A stretch of 64,000 nt of DNA. Source: Mesocentrotus franciscanus. Taxonomy: Eukaryota > Echinodermata > Echinoidea > Camarodonta > Strongylocentrotidae. Below are positions 33,441-47,300 of this stretch, piece by piece (the first letter of the stretch is position 1; each line of letters starts with the position of its first letter). The notes beneath the pieces are model-generated. The model did not search any database. It had not been told where the DNA came from and saw only the letters and a program-made list of their open reading frames with translations. The stretch is taken from assembly GCA_037976565.1 (NCBI GenBank), contig CP137686.1, positions 5,056,645 through 5,120,644 on the forward strand, read 5' to 3'. A program made the position numbers and the translations under genes.

Positions 33441-34699
33441 TGGCACCGTCAAATTTGCCTCAGTTACGGTGACGACGTAACAAGTGGACCCGATCGGCTC
33501 GCCTATATATAAAAGCTGAGGTGATGAGTCATGCTTAATTAATGCAAAGTCATTGTGAATATGCGTACTCCACATGAGATGATTTCATCAGGTCAATAGC
33601 TCGTTTTTAGGTCGACAACTTCCGATTTTAAAAGCTTTAGATTTCCAGTTTTCAGAGAGCTACTTTTCCTCTGACAGACACTAAAATAGCATACAATTGA
33701 TATTATTGTAATCTAATGCTATAAGCTTTCCGTTGATATATAATTCATCTATTTATTTTTTCACTTCCGACGGCCGGGGTTGTTAAAATGATTTGCTCTG
33801 TATAATTTATAAGTCACATTATTGATCAGGATGTCTCGATAACTTATTCACAGTCTACCCCCACGTGTCTTCCTTCAAAAAAGGTTTTCCAACAGAAAAT
33901 GCAGTGCACGTCACATTATTATATAAATTCAACTCACTATGTCGTCATATTTTTTGTAATGTTTTCAAGATATATTAAGACTCTTTAAAAAAAATGTTTA
34001 CCGGTACGCATTTTAATACTGGATTTTCAAAGCTTGGTGTATATAGTATAATGCCTCAGTTGAACGAATAGTCTGCACAGTCAAGTTGTCATTAACTTGT
34101 TTTCCTTTTTATAGATACTTTGCTGAGCAAACGCACATGTATATTATATTATCCTGTGTCCTAGTCCTCTGTTCTCGATGAAAAAATGTAATTAAAAAAA
34201 AAAGAACAGAAAAAAAAAGAAATAAAAAGAAGAAAAAAAACATAAAACAAGACTCATCTATTCCCTGAATCAAATGACATATGAACACGTGACACATATT
34301 TTTGTAAGATAGTTTTAATTATTTTAAATGCAAAATTAGGTGTTGATAGTGTTTATCAACCATTTAGAACCACATTTCCTCTTACAAAGGTTTTAAACTT
34401 TTGTCATTATGTAAAGTATGGTGCGTATCGTGTTTAGTGAACAAGAGTTTAATCAACCAATATGTTTGTACATATAAATGTATCACTTTTATAATCTCAC
34501 TAACAAAGTTTACTTTTCCCCAACTTGTAAAAATTAGTAGGAAAGTCTCGTTCTTCACTTTTCATCAATTCTTGTTTTATGTCTAAACTACAGAAGAAAA
34601 AAAAAACAATTGAACAAAATTATCAAATCATATCATATTTGTCTTGCACATTTAAATCTCATCAATTACATGGATTGTGGTGATATTGATATTTGCACT
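33441..34699. other. Intergenic AT-rich stretch
   Basis: No gene or clear element seen; an A-rich run at 34193-34241. Confidence 0.5.
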
Positions 34700-34707
34700 C
34701 GTGTTCA

Positions 34708-35849
34708 CAGAGGCGTAGCTACGGAGGGGGGCACGGGAGAGATGAAGGAACAGGAAAAAGAACGTGAGATAACATAAGGAGATTAAAATAATATGTGAAT
34801 TAGTAGCGTGGGGACAACATGACAAGTCTTAAATGAAATATGTTGTATGAGGTGCATTGATTAAATGATTATCGAAACATGCTTTGGAGTGATCTCATCT
34901 GCGTCCTTGATGTAGCGTACAGCAGAGAAGAAAAAAGAAATTGAGATAGGAGTGAAAAATAGGAGAAATACGGGAAAAGATACAGAGAGAGTGTGTAATG
35001 TGTGTCCGTTTCACTTTAAAATGAAAAAAAAAATCCCACTCCAAAGGGGCAAGGGGTATATCCCCCGCCCCCCACAGGTCTCGTCACTCTGCCCCTCAAA
35101 TTTTAACCATCTTGTACTGCGTTTTTCAACCGGGGTGCAGCGAGAGTATTTTAGTAATATATTACAAATTATTTTGGAATAACGTAAACTTCATGGAAAC
35201 AAAGTATTAAAAAACACAAGATGTCTATATAAACATACAAATCACTCTGGATATTTTGATGGGGAAATAAAATTTCAGAGATAGTAAAGTGTGTTTTTCC
35301 TCGCTCACTTTGCTTTTAGAAACAATAGTTTCAGGCAGTGAGGTCCACGAGTATCCCCATATAATGATATGACGATATTCCGACACCTCGCTGCCCGAAC
35401 ATCGTCATGATCCAAGCAGCATGGTGCCCGAATATAACCTTATTTATTGTATATTTTACACCGAAATAATAATTTTACCACAACAAAGTGTCCTTTCTTC
35501 CCTCGTTAGCTTCACTAATCTAGTGTATATTGATGCCTAAATAACATTTTTGCTATAATGATGTGCAAATACTTCGCTCGCTCGCAACATTTGAGACCCG
35601 GATAGTATATTTTTTTCGGGCAGGAGAGACTCACGGCCCTCACTCAAAAATGTATACCCGTATATCTATGTATACGAGGGGTGAACAAATCCTCTTGGAT
35701 GAATTTCGGATTGGAGTGACGCGAAACTTTGTTAACTCCTAAAAGGGTTCCGTGACTAAACAAAAACAAAAAAAGGGTTGAAAAACGTTGACCTAGTAGA
35801 CTAAAGCCTGGTGCCCCCTCCCCATGACTAAGCCCACGCTACGCCACTG
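34708..35849. mobile_element. hAT-like non-autonomous element with perfect 8-bp TSD
   Basis: The left end CAGAGGCGTAGCTACGG resembles the reverse complement of the right end, CAGTGGCGTAGCGTGGG. The 8-bp target duplication CGTGTTCA is exact at 34700-34707 and 35850-35857. Length 1142 bp. The ends and 8-bp duplication are those of hAT superfamily elements. No transposase frame is present. Confidence 0.85.
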
Positions 35850-35966
35850 CGTGTTCAAATTTCTTAGATGATGGTGAAACTTTGAGGTGGGGGTTACACG
35901 ATCCCAAAGACTTTAAAAAAAAAATTGACTCAAGGACAATTTCAGTATCCCATATATCCTATCCTG

Positions 35967-36010
35967 TTCGGCTCATGTTCGGCTCATGTTCGTCTCATGT
36001 TCGGCTCATG
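35967..36010. repeat. 11-bp tandem repeat, four copies
   Basis: TTCGGCTCATG repeated four times, one unit with GGC to GTC. Confidence 0.9.
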
Positions 36011-39000
36011 TTCGGATTACGTAATTCGTTACTGTAAGGTTTTCACATTTCAAAGGGTGATGAACAAGGCTATTGAGACCGTCTTCTGTTTATTTTTCAA
36101 AGGTCTTTGCGAGCGATCGTGTTGGGTTTACTACGTAACATCGCAATACACAAACATCGTTTTAATCAAGTTCTTTGTTTAAAAAGGTTCTTCCCTTTTT
36201 ATTAATAATAAATGCCGGTGAGAAACAATTGAACAAGATATTAATGATAATACAACCTTATAATATACACGTAAAGAACAATATATACAATTCATGATAT
36301 ATATATATATATCTAATTTGTAGACAATTTGCTGAAATAGAATGAATCTACACAAGATATTTAGTGACCTTTGGATTGAATTGGAAAGACACTGTGTATG
36401 TGCATTCTGTGTTACATAAATATAAAATTGCTACATATCTGCAAGAATAAAAGCATTAAAAAAAAAAAAAATCTTATACATCTTGACAATATGGTAAGGC
36501 ATTAAGCTTACAGTCAAGTTGTACATAAAACAGGATATACCAATATCCACAACAAAATTATAATATATTTCATCTGCAGAAGAAATTGACTTTTCATAAT
36601 TATTTAAAGGCCATCTTTCAATTATAAAATCACACAATGAGCAATTGAGTAACATAATATAATTAACTGAAAGAGATAGGAATATATATAAATCCAATAT
36701 TTATATAACTTGTACAACATTCAGAACACACTACTGGTATTTGCTTTATTTGAAATAATCAAGTTCGCAGAACATGAAATTTCTTACATTTTTACACCTA
36801 GAATATATTATATGACACAAGAGCTCAACTATAGTGTGGCCTCTACATCATTTAAGTACCTTTAGAATGTTAGTACTGTCGGTAACCACCATCACTGTGC
36901 AAAACCTGCCTCCCTGCAATGAATGTACCAATTTTACACAGACAGAAGGAGTATAAGAAAATTATTAAAGAATTCTTAGATCATATGTGCTTATTTATAG
37001 TTTTAAAAATATTAAATTATAACAAATATTGACTCTTTAAAATTGACCTAAGATGCAAGAATCTAAATACATTTTTTAGTATTAACGAAACACTTACCAT
37101 CGCTGGCTATTGTGTAAACCTTAGATATATATTTATATGTACACTCCTGTATGCTCTATTGCTGACAAGTAAATTAATGAAGTTTTCACCATTTGCAATT
37201 TGGTGACTTTATTATCAAAGCCTGTCTGCACTAGTTTGGCCAGGAAGGATTAGACCTCCCAACGTGGTCACTGACAGGTGGTTATCTCATCAACTCAGCT
37301 CTCAATTAACATAAGAAAAAGAGGATCATGGGGGACCAACGGGCACCGCTTTATAGGCATTGTTTTCTATATACAGGGAGCAAGTAGCTACAAGTAGTGC
37401 AGTGGCTTAATTTTGGATCTGTATTTAAAATTGTGCATCCCATGTCACTTTTAAAGCAACGATATTTATTATCATAAGTAAATGTTTTTAAAACCATAAA
37501 TATTATGTTCTAACAATTATTTTTAAAATATCAAAAGATGCAAGCATATTGTTCAACAAAACTGCACTGAATTACTGAATAATGAATTGAAATGTATCAC
37601 ATTCGATTGACATTCCATTGTTACATATTGCATGCCTGCTTCATATAACTAGAGAAAATAGATAGAAAAAGTAAAGATAGAAAAATGCTAAACCATAAAA
37701 TCAAATTGTTTCATTTAGACGTTATTAGACATTATTAGACATTAAAATGACTACAACCCTTTTTCTGGATCATGAACAGGACAAAAATAAATTGGGAAGA
37801 ATCATTGGAATCATCATTGTTTATATCCATCATTGTGAACATTTACCATCGTATGTGATTGTATAAACCATAGACATGTATTCAAATGTACATTCCTGTA
37901 TGCACTTTTGCCGACAAGCAAATTAATGAAGTTTTTACTATTTGCAATTAATTTTTTTTTTTTTAATAATTCATTGAGAAGCTGCTTGGATTTTTAAGTG
38001 TACTTAGAATCATCCAACAGAGTCAAACCATACAATATTTACATATATATGGCTTCGTGTATCAAGAAATTTCAATCTAGATTCCACATTATTTCCAACC
38101 AAAAGCAGTAGTAGTGTGTGAGCACAGTGTTTATAATGCAAAGTTTAACACTCTCGAATTATAGCACCATGTAATAATTTGAGCTTCGCACATTGTGATG
38201 TTGAAGACTTTACATATCACTACAGAAACAGCTCTAGTTTAATAGTGACCTTGCCTTTGATGAAGAAGAATATCACAATTTACTTACTTTTCACAACATG
38301 TACTAGGTCTTTAACAAGATAATCCAACATTTCTACAAAGTGAGTCCCTTATGTTCAAACATACATGTCTCAGATTACATGTATACAAGATCCAGCAAGA
38401 AAGTCGTACATCACTGGAACTGACATGTATCTTTATACCACTCAGTTATCATTACTACGTCATCTGTTAGAGCCAAAAGGGAATTAAACTAACTCTATGT
38501 AAAAGTATATGAGTTAATGTCCTTCTGGATCCAAACAGAAGACACTTCAACTCCTCCTACATCTACTACTTATGAGTTGAAAGACATATGTGCATATCCC
38601 TTAATATAAAAATATAAAATAATGTGTTTCACACTAAAGTGATTATGTATAGTTAAGAAATGTGAAGATTGCAATACATGTATTTGTGTACATTGTGAAA
38701 GACTTAAATGAGTTACAAGTGTAATGAAAACGAGAATGATAAAATTACAATGCCAAAAAGTTTAAACTTGTTACATAAGTCATAACTCTTCTTTTCTTGA
38801 ATTAAGCTTAGAAAGACACTAAGCCTTCACAGAAACAATGAGGGATTTCTAAAAGACTTGAAATAATCATTGCAGACACATTTCTCCACAGATAATCTGT
38901 TATTCATGAATAAAAAATATCTCTAATATCACATTCTGTTCTCTTAGTTTTAAGAAGTCATTTCGCTTTCTAATGCTCTTCTTTTCTTTTACTTGAATAT

Positions 39001-39422
39001 AATCAACAATTATAAATACACACATACATACCTGAATACAGGGGACATTCATTAGAGCGAACAAAAGGAAAAAAGAAATTTAAAAAGTACTAAAACACAC
39101 TCTCTTTTCATACTTTCTTTAGCACAAAAACTTCAGTAACCATGGATACATGGAAAGAGTAACTTCCTCCAATTCTTACTCAAATAATCAACTATTCAGT
39201 GAGAAATTTCAAAAAAGGTAAAATAACAATTAATGAACAGAATCATTGATTGCACATTTAGCAACATCATAATAATTATGACTGTTTTGTTATTTATGCC
39301 ATGATCAATATTTTTTAAAAAAAGGACAGAATTTTTATCTTTATCCTCATAGTTGTGCTTATCATTTACTTGTACAAAATATCTCTTAGAAAATTGACTG
39401 CATGTGTGGCACGTAGTCTTCA
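36011..39422. other. Intergenic AT-rich stretch between the elements
   Basis: Contains an (AT)n tract near 36297-36312, one MITE copy (37215-37410) and a weakly repeated segment: ACCATCG...TGTGTAAACC at 37098 and ACCATCGTATGTGATTGTATAAACC at about 37845. No gene was found. Confidence 0.45.
37215..37410 (-). mobile_element. AAAGCC-ended MITE, copy e
   Basis: TCAAAGCCTGTCTGCACTAG at the left, CAAGTAGTGCAGTGGCTTAA at the right. Same orientation as copy b, with one small insertion. Confidence 0.72.
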
Positions 39423-39778
39423 ATAATAATAAAATTATAGTTTGTCCTTATATAGCGCATTTCAGGACCGCAGGCCCTCTAAATGCGCTTAACAGATATA
39501 TATTATTACCCCGGTCATCGGATTCATGCTTACTCGCACACAATGTATGCACATTCTCCACTCCCTGGGGAGCATTCCAGCCAGTCGCCATTTTACAAGT
39601 GCCACTTGCTAATCAAACCACATTAACTTTCGCATCCTACCGGTTACCCATTTTAACATCTGGGTGGAGAGTGGCAAATGTAGATCAATGTCTTGCCAAA
39701 GGACATTAGTGCCACAGTGGGACTTGAACCGCGGACCTTGTGATCCAGTCCGGTGACATATCCACTCGTCCACGGCAT
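39423..39778 (-). repeat. tRNA-derived SINE, family A, inverted copy
   Basis: Read on the minus strand it starts at about 39778 with a tRNA-like head (A box in TGGACGAGTGGATATGTCAC, B box GGTTCAAGTCCC) and ends in an (ATT)n tail at 39423-39432. Same family as 41722-42088. Confidence 0.78.
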
Positions 39779-40409
39779 GGATCTCTCATTTGATAATAGG
39801 TTGTTTATACAAATGAACAATATTGTTTTTTTACATAATCAGTGAAAATGTATCTTTCAGAGTAAAAAAGAAGAAAAAAATATTTCGCAAGTGATATTTT
39901 AGTGATACAGGTATGACCCATCTGGTATAGTTAATTTAATAATATTTAACAGTTAAATTAATAATTTGTATGTAAAAACTTTGTATAATGTTCATTACAA
40001 GTATGATTATTCATTTATCTTTATGAATAGTTGTATGTAAAGTACATGCATAGTTGTATGTAAAGTACATGCACATCTTTGCTGTGATTTGATATCTCAT
40101 AAGCACTTAAGTCTTGAATTCTGTAGTGCTTAATGTTTAATACATTGTTATCTAAGTAAAATATCAAAATTATTTGAACCAAATTGAGTTTGACATTTCA
40201 AGTGTAGTTTAGAATTGATATTCCCATCCAGATGTACATTGCTTTCAATTCAAAATGTTACTGCAAGTTTGATAGCTGAATTTTCTTGTATATTCACATA
40301 TAATTTAAGCATATTGGATATTTCAAGTTTGGTAGCTGAATTTTTCTGTAAACAAAGATAGTAAGTATATTGTCATAATGCTAAATATATTACTCAATGC
40401 GGATGTAGT

Positions 40410-41016
40410 ATCGAAAAATAATATCGCTAGTGATATTCGTTTGTCTCGCAATGTGGTCAATAAGGAATCTAAAAGATCTTGACGTTTCGTGCACCGCTGC
40501 AACACTTCGTCAGGTGATAAAAACTAATGTAAGCAAGGGTGTTTTATACTCTACGGGAGGACCGGCGCGACGGTCAATAATTTGATCGATAATCGGCCAG
40601 CACCGGTCGATTCCAATCAGCAGACGGGCCAAGCCAGCGGCCCGTTGATTGGTTGAGCTCGCTATTGCTTCCGCCCAGCAGGCGAGCCGACCCAAGCGTC
40701 CTGCTGATTGGTCGAGCACCGTGTGCGTCGACCATTAGGCCATTTGCATAATTAGCCGAACCAGCGGCCTGCTGATTGGTCGAGCACCGTGTGCATCGGC
40801 CAATAGGCCTTGTGCGTTATTGTTCGATTATCGATCGAATTATTGACCGTCGCGCCAGTCCTCCCGTAGAGTATAAAACACCCTTGCTTACATTAGTTTT
40901 TATCACCTGACGAAATGTTGCAGCGGCGCACGAAACGTCGAGATCTTTTAGATTCCTTATTGACCACATTGCGAGACAAACGAATATCACTAGATCTAGC
41001 AATATTATTTTCGATA
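40410..41016. mobile_element. 607-bp foldback element with ~190-bp inverted arms
   Basis: Left arm 40410-40598 and right arm 40826-41016 are near-perfect reverse complements. They include GGTGATAAAAACTAATGTAA, TTTTATACTCTACGGGAGGA and ACGGTCAATAATTTGATCGA. The 230-bp spacer is GC-rich and carries two direct copies of a GCTGATTGGTCGAGCACCGT unit. The arms contain GACGTTTCGTGC and CTGACGAA blocks; a similar TCGACGTTTCGAA...CGTCAGGA pair is at 53231-53270. No coding capacity. Confidence 0.88.
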
Positions 41017-41305
41017 TATTGTCATACTTTGAAATGTTTTTTTGTAGTGTACTGCACACCTTTCAGCATCTTCTACTTATGGTTGTGAAACATTGAGCGA
41101 TAAACAAGTATAGCATCTGGAGAAAACTATCACATGTTGGATTTGTCTTTTATGATTTCTGTGTTGTGGTGAGTACAAGCAAATGTGAATAAAATGAGAC
41201 ATGTTCATACAGCGTATGCTTGTGTTGTTAAAATTGTGAACGATCGAGAGGTTATGGGTTGATTAACACAAAACACCTGCTTTTTTCTTACTGTAGTCTA
41301 GCCAC

Positions 41306-41540
41306 ATCTTAAAGAGGAAGTCTAACTAAGAAAATGAAAGTTCATGAAAATTTATGTACAGAGCAAGTTAGAGAGGAGCTCACATAATACGTCAATGCCA
41401 ATTTGTGTTTCACTGATGACAACTTTTCATAACTTTCCTATTTCTAATCGGATTTTGCACAAACTTTCGCTTATTTGTTTCTCTCATTTTACTGCTTTTA
41501 TTAAAACCATCTTCATATCAGGGTGGACTTCCCCTTTAAA
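41306..41540. mobile_element. Short inverted-repeat element (AAAGNGGAAGTC ends)
   Basis: CTTAAAGAGGAAGTCTAACT at the left is matched by GTGGACTTCCCCTTTAAAG at the right. Internal TTTCTAATCGGATTTTGCAC and AACTTTCGC blocks recur in the element at 42301-42893. Confidence 0.62.
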
Positions 41541-41721
41541 GATATTGATGTGGTTGAAACAAGAAAGCACAGGCCATGACAATAAACAGATTTGAATTAC
41601 AGATACAGGTATTAATAAACTCTATTAAAAAGGAGGTTGGACACCAATCCAAAAGGCTACACACAAAAAAATGTTATGGATGGTAAGAATCTTGTGGAAT
41701 ATCATTGAAAATACTCCCCTT

Positions 41722-42088
41722 GTATAGGTGTCATGGTCTAGTGGATATGTCACTGGACTGTGAATCACAGGATCCGCGGTTCAATTCCCACCGCAGCACT
41801 AATGTCCGTTGGCAAGACATTAATCTACATTTGCCATTCTCCACACAGGTGTTAAATAGGTATCCGGTAGGATGCAAGTGTTGATGTGGTTGAACTGGTA
41901 TGTGTGCGCTTGGAAAATGGCGCTTGGAAAATGGTGCCCAGCCAGAATACTCCCCTGGGAGCGAAGCGTGTGCACTATCGTGTGCGGATTAGAAATTGAA
42001 TCCAATGACAGGGGTAATAATAATTACAATGTAAAGTGCTGAAAAACGTAGTATTAAGTGCTATACAAACGTGACTATTATTATTACT
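41722..42088 (+). repeat. tRNA-derived SINE, family A, full copy
   Basis: The head TCATGGTCTAGTGGATATGT holds the A box and GGTTCAATTCC the B box (RNA polymerase III internal promoter). A body and an (ATT)n tail follow. Partial or inverted relatives are at 19798-19990, 39423-39778 and 61885-62012. Confidence 0.85.
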
Positions 42089-42300
42089 GTTGAGTCTTCT
42101 TTGCATAGTTACAATGAAATTACTGTTTTGTCCTATGTTAAAACTTTAAGAATGTATCCTTTTTACATTTAATGACAAATCATGACAGACTTCAGGAGAG
42201 GTAAAGAAAGGAAATTCCATAAGTAGGTCAACATTTAGATCAATAGTTTAAAATTGACTGAATGCAACATATATTTTCTCATCAAGCACATTCAAGTTCT

Positions 42301-42893
42301 TTTAAAGGGAAATCCAACCTTGATAGCAAACTTGTCTAGAATAAAGCAGAAAAATCAGAGAAGCATACTGATGAAAGTTTGAATGAAATCGGACAAAAAA
42401 TGAGAAAGTAAAATTTGTCGAAAGTTGCAATTACTATAGGTATGGGCTCTTCAAATTGGTTGAATTGATAACGTCTATGTGATGTAGTGGCGTACAACTT
42501 TCCCATTTGCTGCAATACACAAAAAGACTAAAATTTCAAATTTTCATAAATATATGACTCGGGATGGTCTGTTCTTTTTACAGGACCTGTAATAATGTAC
42601 TCTCCATGATATATTTTGAGTAGTGCCCCGAGGGTGAAGGCACTTGGAAGAAAAACAGAAATAAGTGATATTTTGTGTACGCGACAAACGGGAGAGTAAT
42701 CCGTCACTACGTCACAATCCACAGACAAAATTGCCAATTGGAGATTCGCACAGCTGTAGTGATCTCATATTTCAAACACTCATAACTTTCTTAATATTGG
42801 TCCGATTTATTTCAAACTTTCGCCATTCTGTTTCTCTGATTTTTATGCTTTCATTCAAATGAACTTATTACAAAGTTTGGATTGCCTTTTAAG
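42301..42893. mobile_element. 0.59-kb inverted-repeat element
   Basis: TTTAAAGGGAAATCCAACCT with AAATCAGAGAA and GAAATCGGAC at the left is mirrored at the right by GGTCCGATTT, TCTCTGATTTTTATGC and GTTTGGATTGCCTTTTAA. Related to 41306-41540. Confidence 0.65.
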
Positions 42894-44139
42894 TATGGGG
42901 CAGGAAAGAAGACAGTGGTGGGAAAGGAAGGGAAACTTTCCAGAATCACAAACACATACAAAATTGTTTTCAAGAAAAGAGGAAAAAAAAATGCAAAATG
43001 CTATACCTTGCAACAACAAAAAGGCAATATGCGTAAAATACAATCCTGTACATTACTCTTTGTGTTGTGTTTATATATTTCTTTGTTTGGCTTGTACTGA
43101 GGCTTCATGATTTCCATATGAAATATTGTTTGATCATACAACTTTCCATGATTAGCAAGAGCACAAACTGTTTCTAAAACATCTGTGAAAGATCTAGTCA
43201 CGTTGGAATAACCACAAGAAGAGCGCAGACAAACCCTCTAAATACCCATACATTAGTTCCAAGGTAATGCAATAAGGCATATAAAATGCTGAAAAATACA
43301 TGGATTTGCAACCATGTTTACACAAATTTTGCATCCCTGAAAAAGGAATATGCATTTCACTCACAAAATTGTGCAGATAAGAACAGACAGCTGAGGATTG
43401 TTACAGTTGATATGCTGACAAAATACATATAAAAGAGATGTAAAGAAACATGTGCAGATCATTCAATCAGCTTTAAAACCATATACATTTACACTCTGAC
43501 CTCTGAAGTAGAGTTTCAAGTCAAATTTGGACCATAACAGGGTAGACATGCTATCATTATCAGGGGCGGATCCAGGAATTTCCAAAGGGGGGGGGGTCTT
43601 AAGACAGCCTTAGAATGCTCAATGGTACATTCTGAGGCATTTCTGAATGCGTAAACTGAACATTTATGTGAATATTTCTTAGCTGGTATCCTGCTATTTT
43701 TTTTTCAGAAGGTAAAAAAGGGGAGCGTGCGCCCCCACCCCCTGGAGCCGTGCCTGATTATAACAGCATTTACGAAGGCCTTGACTTTTCAAAAGTCACT
43801 GATATGCTCATCGATTGTGATGCTCTTAAAAAAGACACGAAGACTTGTTCCAAGCCTAAATCAGTCTAAACATAGTTGAGGTTCAGAAATGTTACAGTGC
43901 TGGTAACGAGTTGTGATAAAATGTAGTCTTTCATTCAGACCCTGCATTACATCGACAGCAGGGATCCTGGAATCCTTACAGAACATACATGCGCCAATAC
44001 AAAATTGTTATATAAATCTCCACACGTGAACAGAAACTAGGGTTCATGAATGAAATCAGAGCTGAATTCCAACTTCAATCTTTGCAGTACAGCTCATAAA
44101 TATAACCTTCCTTTGTATATTGCACCCGCCTTGCCAAAA
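42894..44139. other. Region 3' to the adaptor gene's distal stop
   Basis: Probable 3' UTR and beyond for the minus-strand gene. It includes a CAGGGGCGGATCCAG-type element at 43564-43756. No polyadenylation site could be assigned with confidence. Confidence 0.4.
43564..43756. mobile_element. CAGGGGCGGATCCAG element, second copy
   Basis: CAGGGGCGGATCCAGGAATT at the left and CCCCCTGGAGCCGTGCCTG at the right match the family at 9947-10136. The flanks share ATTAT on both sides, but no clean 8-bp duplication is visible. Confidence 0.6.
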
Positions 44140-44324
44140 CTAGCTGGGAACATTACAATAGATCGCTTCATCATCTCCCTCATCGTCTGTAAACGTGTCC
44201 TCCACCTCGCTGGAATTGCGGTTGTTGTTAACGGCCGCTGGGGGTTTGTGCTCATTCTCTGCTTTGGTCTGCTGCCCTCCTTGTTCACCTGCAGTTGAAT
44301 CAGCCTCCTTAAGGTGGTAGAAAT
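44140..44324 (-). CDS. Distal terminal exon of the adaptor gene
   Basis: After TTTTTGTTCCAG it reads (D)[18 protein letters not shown] through [20 protein letters not shown] to NVPS and TAG (44140-44142). IYCNV is a Grb2-type YxN site. Starts in phase 1, compatible with exon 52528-52689. Confidence 0.78.
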
Positions 44325-47300
44325 CTGGAACAAAAATCAAACAAAACATAAAACTTAGGAAACATTCAGTAGTGGTTTCTTTTTTATATTTAATTTTTTC
44401 ATATATCAATAAAAAACAAGAAATTTCAATAAAAACTCTTTTTTTGTTAGTACAAAGATAACAGAGAAACCAAACACCAATCATGTATCTCATTGGCATA
44501 ACCTCATGGAAAACTACTAGTACTATGTTTTGGGGGAGCGTTTTTTAAACTGCTTGTTTAGATTGGAAGAACATTTCCCCAAGTGTAACAAGAAGAAAAA
44601 AACAAGAACAAAATGAGCAGACACTGGTTACCAACACTGGTTATATTGGATATACAGTATAATTACATATTTAGACCAATTCATACCATTCTTGTTTTAT
44701 TAAGGGGGTCAGGTTTGTATAAAATCATGTGAATTTGATAATACATCAAGCAAAAGGATAGAAAGGCACATTTATGGGTACCATCCATGATCTGTGGTGT
44801 AAAATAATAGATAACAGGATACCTTAAAAGAAAAAGCACAAGGCTTTTGAAACAGAAAAAACCTGAACATATCATATGATATCACAAATCAAATATTCAA
44901 ATTGGTGACATTAGAAATAAAAGCAAAATCAATATTTGCTTTATGCAGATTATTGCAGTAATTTTGATTATTTATTGTTATTTCAGATGCATCAACACAA
45001 TGGATATATGAAAGACAGCAATACTTAAAGATGAGGAATAAAAGCAGCCATGATAAACATGTACTATTCAAAAGCACTTTCAACAAATAATGCATTCATG
45101 ATAAGTGTCATCACTTTGAAAATGGCAGAAATGAAAACAAGCAATAAAATGGAAAATAAAGAATTATTGCTCAAACCAGATGCAGATGTAGAGGGGAGAG
45201 GTTTGTGACTCCTGCATTCATTTTTATACATAAGCCATGCTTGAAATCAGTTCATAATCATTTTTTTTTTTTTGGGGGGGGGGGAGAGGAAGGGCTTGAA
45301 TAATTCTTTTTGGGGGTGGGGCTTGAGCCCCTTCAGCCCCATTCTAGAACCGTTACTGGCTCATATACCAACAGGTTTATTAAATTAAAACATCACAAGG
45401 TAATACCACTTGCTGATACATTCAAACCTGTCTATAGCGATCGACCGCCCAAGGTAAACACAAAAAGTGGTCTTTGTAGACAGGTTTTTTTAGTACATGT
45501 TTCAATGAGAAACCATTATCAAGGGAAACAAAAAATTGGTCTTTGTAGACAGGTGGTCACTAAAGCAGGTTTGACTGTATTTGCAATATTGAAGCATGGA
45601 AGGCTCTGAGACTACAGTGATTCCATGCAGAGTGAATTTCAAAAATTATCAATAACATTGTGTTTCAAATCTCTGCTATAAAAAAAGCGTGTTGTAGTGG
45701 AGCGAGTACTTTTAAAGATACTATGTCCCTTTTGCAGCCAACATCAAATACTGTAGAACTTTGCAGGAATTATGAATATGTCATGTATGTCCTATCTGTG
45801 AAATTTAAACGTTAGCAGTGTCCTAATATTCAAATTATGCAAGGAAACCGTTTACTTGCTAGACTTCACTGTCAGACACTATTGAGTGACTGACTGGCTT
45901 TTTCATCTTTGGTAATAACATACATAAAATGAGCTGTAAAGGGTACATGAGCATTTGTCTACATCAATAACCCACTTCTTGTAATGGCCAAAATTAAACT
46001 GATTGAATCTTTGCGCAGCATAAAACGTACGACCATTCGGTACAATGGTCTGAAAAATCAGACTATTACTTACTGGCTCTATAGCTCCTAAGTCGATTCG
46101 ACAACTAATAGTCGTTATTTTCCCACTTAAAGACATTTTCAAGCCCCCTTTTTTAGGGAAGTTCTAAATTAGTATTGTCTTTCAAATACCGTTGGAATTT
46201 AATATTTTCATTTTTTTGGGCCTGCAAATGGGACATAGTACCTTTAATATAAGACCCCGCCTATTGTGTCTTAAGGCTCGTTCAGATATATGGCGCTGTA
46301 TACCGCTTTCAAACAAGCCACGTTTTTTTAAAAGGTGTAGACGAATGGCAACTGGGTGCAACAAAGGTCTTGCACGAATTCACTGAGCTCAGTGTTATAC
46401 ATACATGTGAGATACAGAAACAAGACACGTATTAAACTTTATAAGATGATGAAGTGGATCCTAATCAGAGCGTAATTGAGAGCGTACACGTGACCAGGAA
46501 TTTATTTTGCCTAACACGTGATTTTACTAATGACCGGTCAATAGTATAGTATTAATGACTGCTTTGAGAGAAATAGTTGTTTTTATTCGCTCGAGGGAAG
46601 GATACAATTGTGCTATTGCCCGAGGCATGCCGAGGGCAATAGCCCAATTGTAACTTCCCGAGAGCGTATAAAAACAACTATTTCTCGAATAATAAAGCAG
46701 TCATTAATACTTTATATGCCGAAAAAAGAGTCAAATTACCAATCAACTGGTAGAACAGGACTGGTTTGTGAGTCACAACTCCCTTTCCTTCCTGTTTAAG
46801 CATTGCTGAAAAACACTTAAAAACTCTCGTCGAGTTGGAAAAATCTTCATGCTTGATGATATCTACCTTGTTACAATTGAGGAAATGACGCTAAAGTCCG
46901 AATCTAAAATATAGTTATAGTGATCGACTGCTACGAGAGGACTAGCTGTTTTTATTATACGCTCAAGAGATAGACCTAGACCTAGACCTAGTCTAGTTGT
47001 CAGTTGAATCCCTGCCATCACCCGACTAGGCGCGCTGTGTGCGGCGCGCCGAGGGGTGAGGGGATTCAACCTTCTCGCAAGCCAGTATAGAAACAGCCAG
47101 TGCGCGAGTATTAAAGCAGTCGCTATGACTTTTCACCGACCGTACGAATTATCACAATAATCTACCAAGAATTCTTACCTTAATTAGCCTTTTATTGAGT
47201 AAAGATTGGTTAAAACATGACAGAAAATCTGAGACACTGTCGAAGTCTGTTAATCTTTGCTAGCAAAATGACGTGACTGAAATTTTCAAGCAATTAAAAA

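Noticed and set aside
41724..41800. Possible tRNA gene
   Set aside because: A and B boxes are present, but the sequence continues into a body and an (ATT)n tail and has several copies. The head does not fold as a complete cloverleaf by eye, so it is a SINE.
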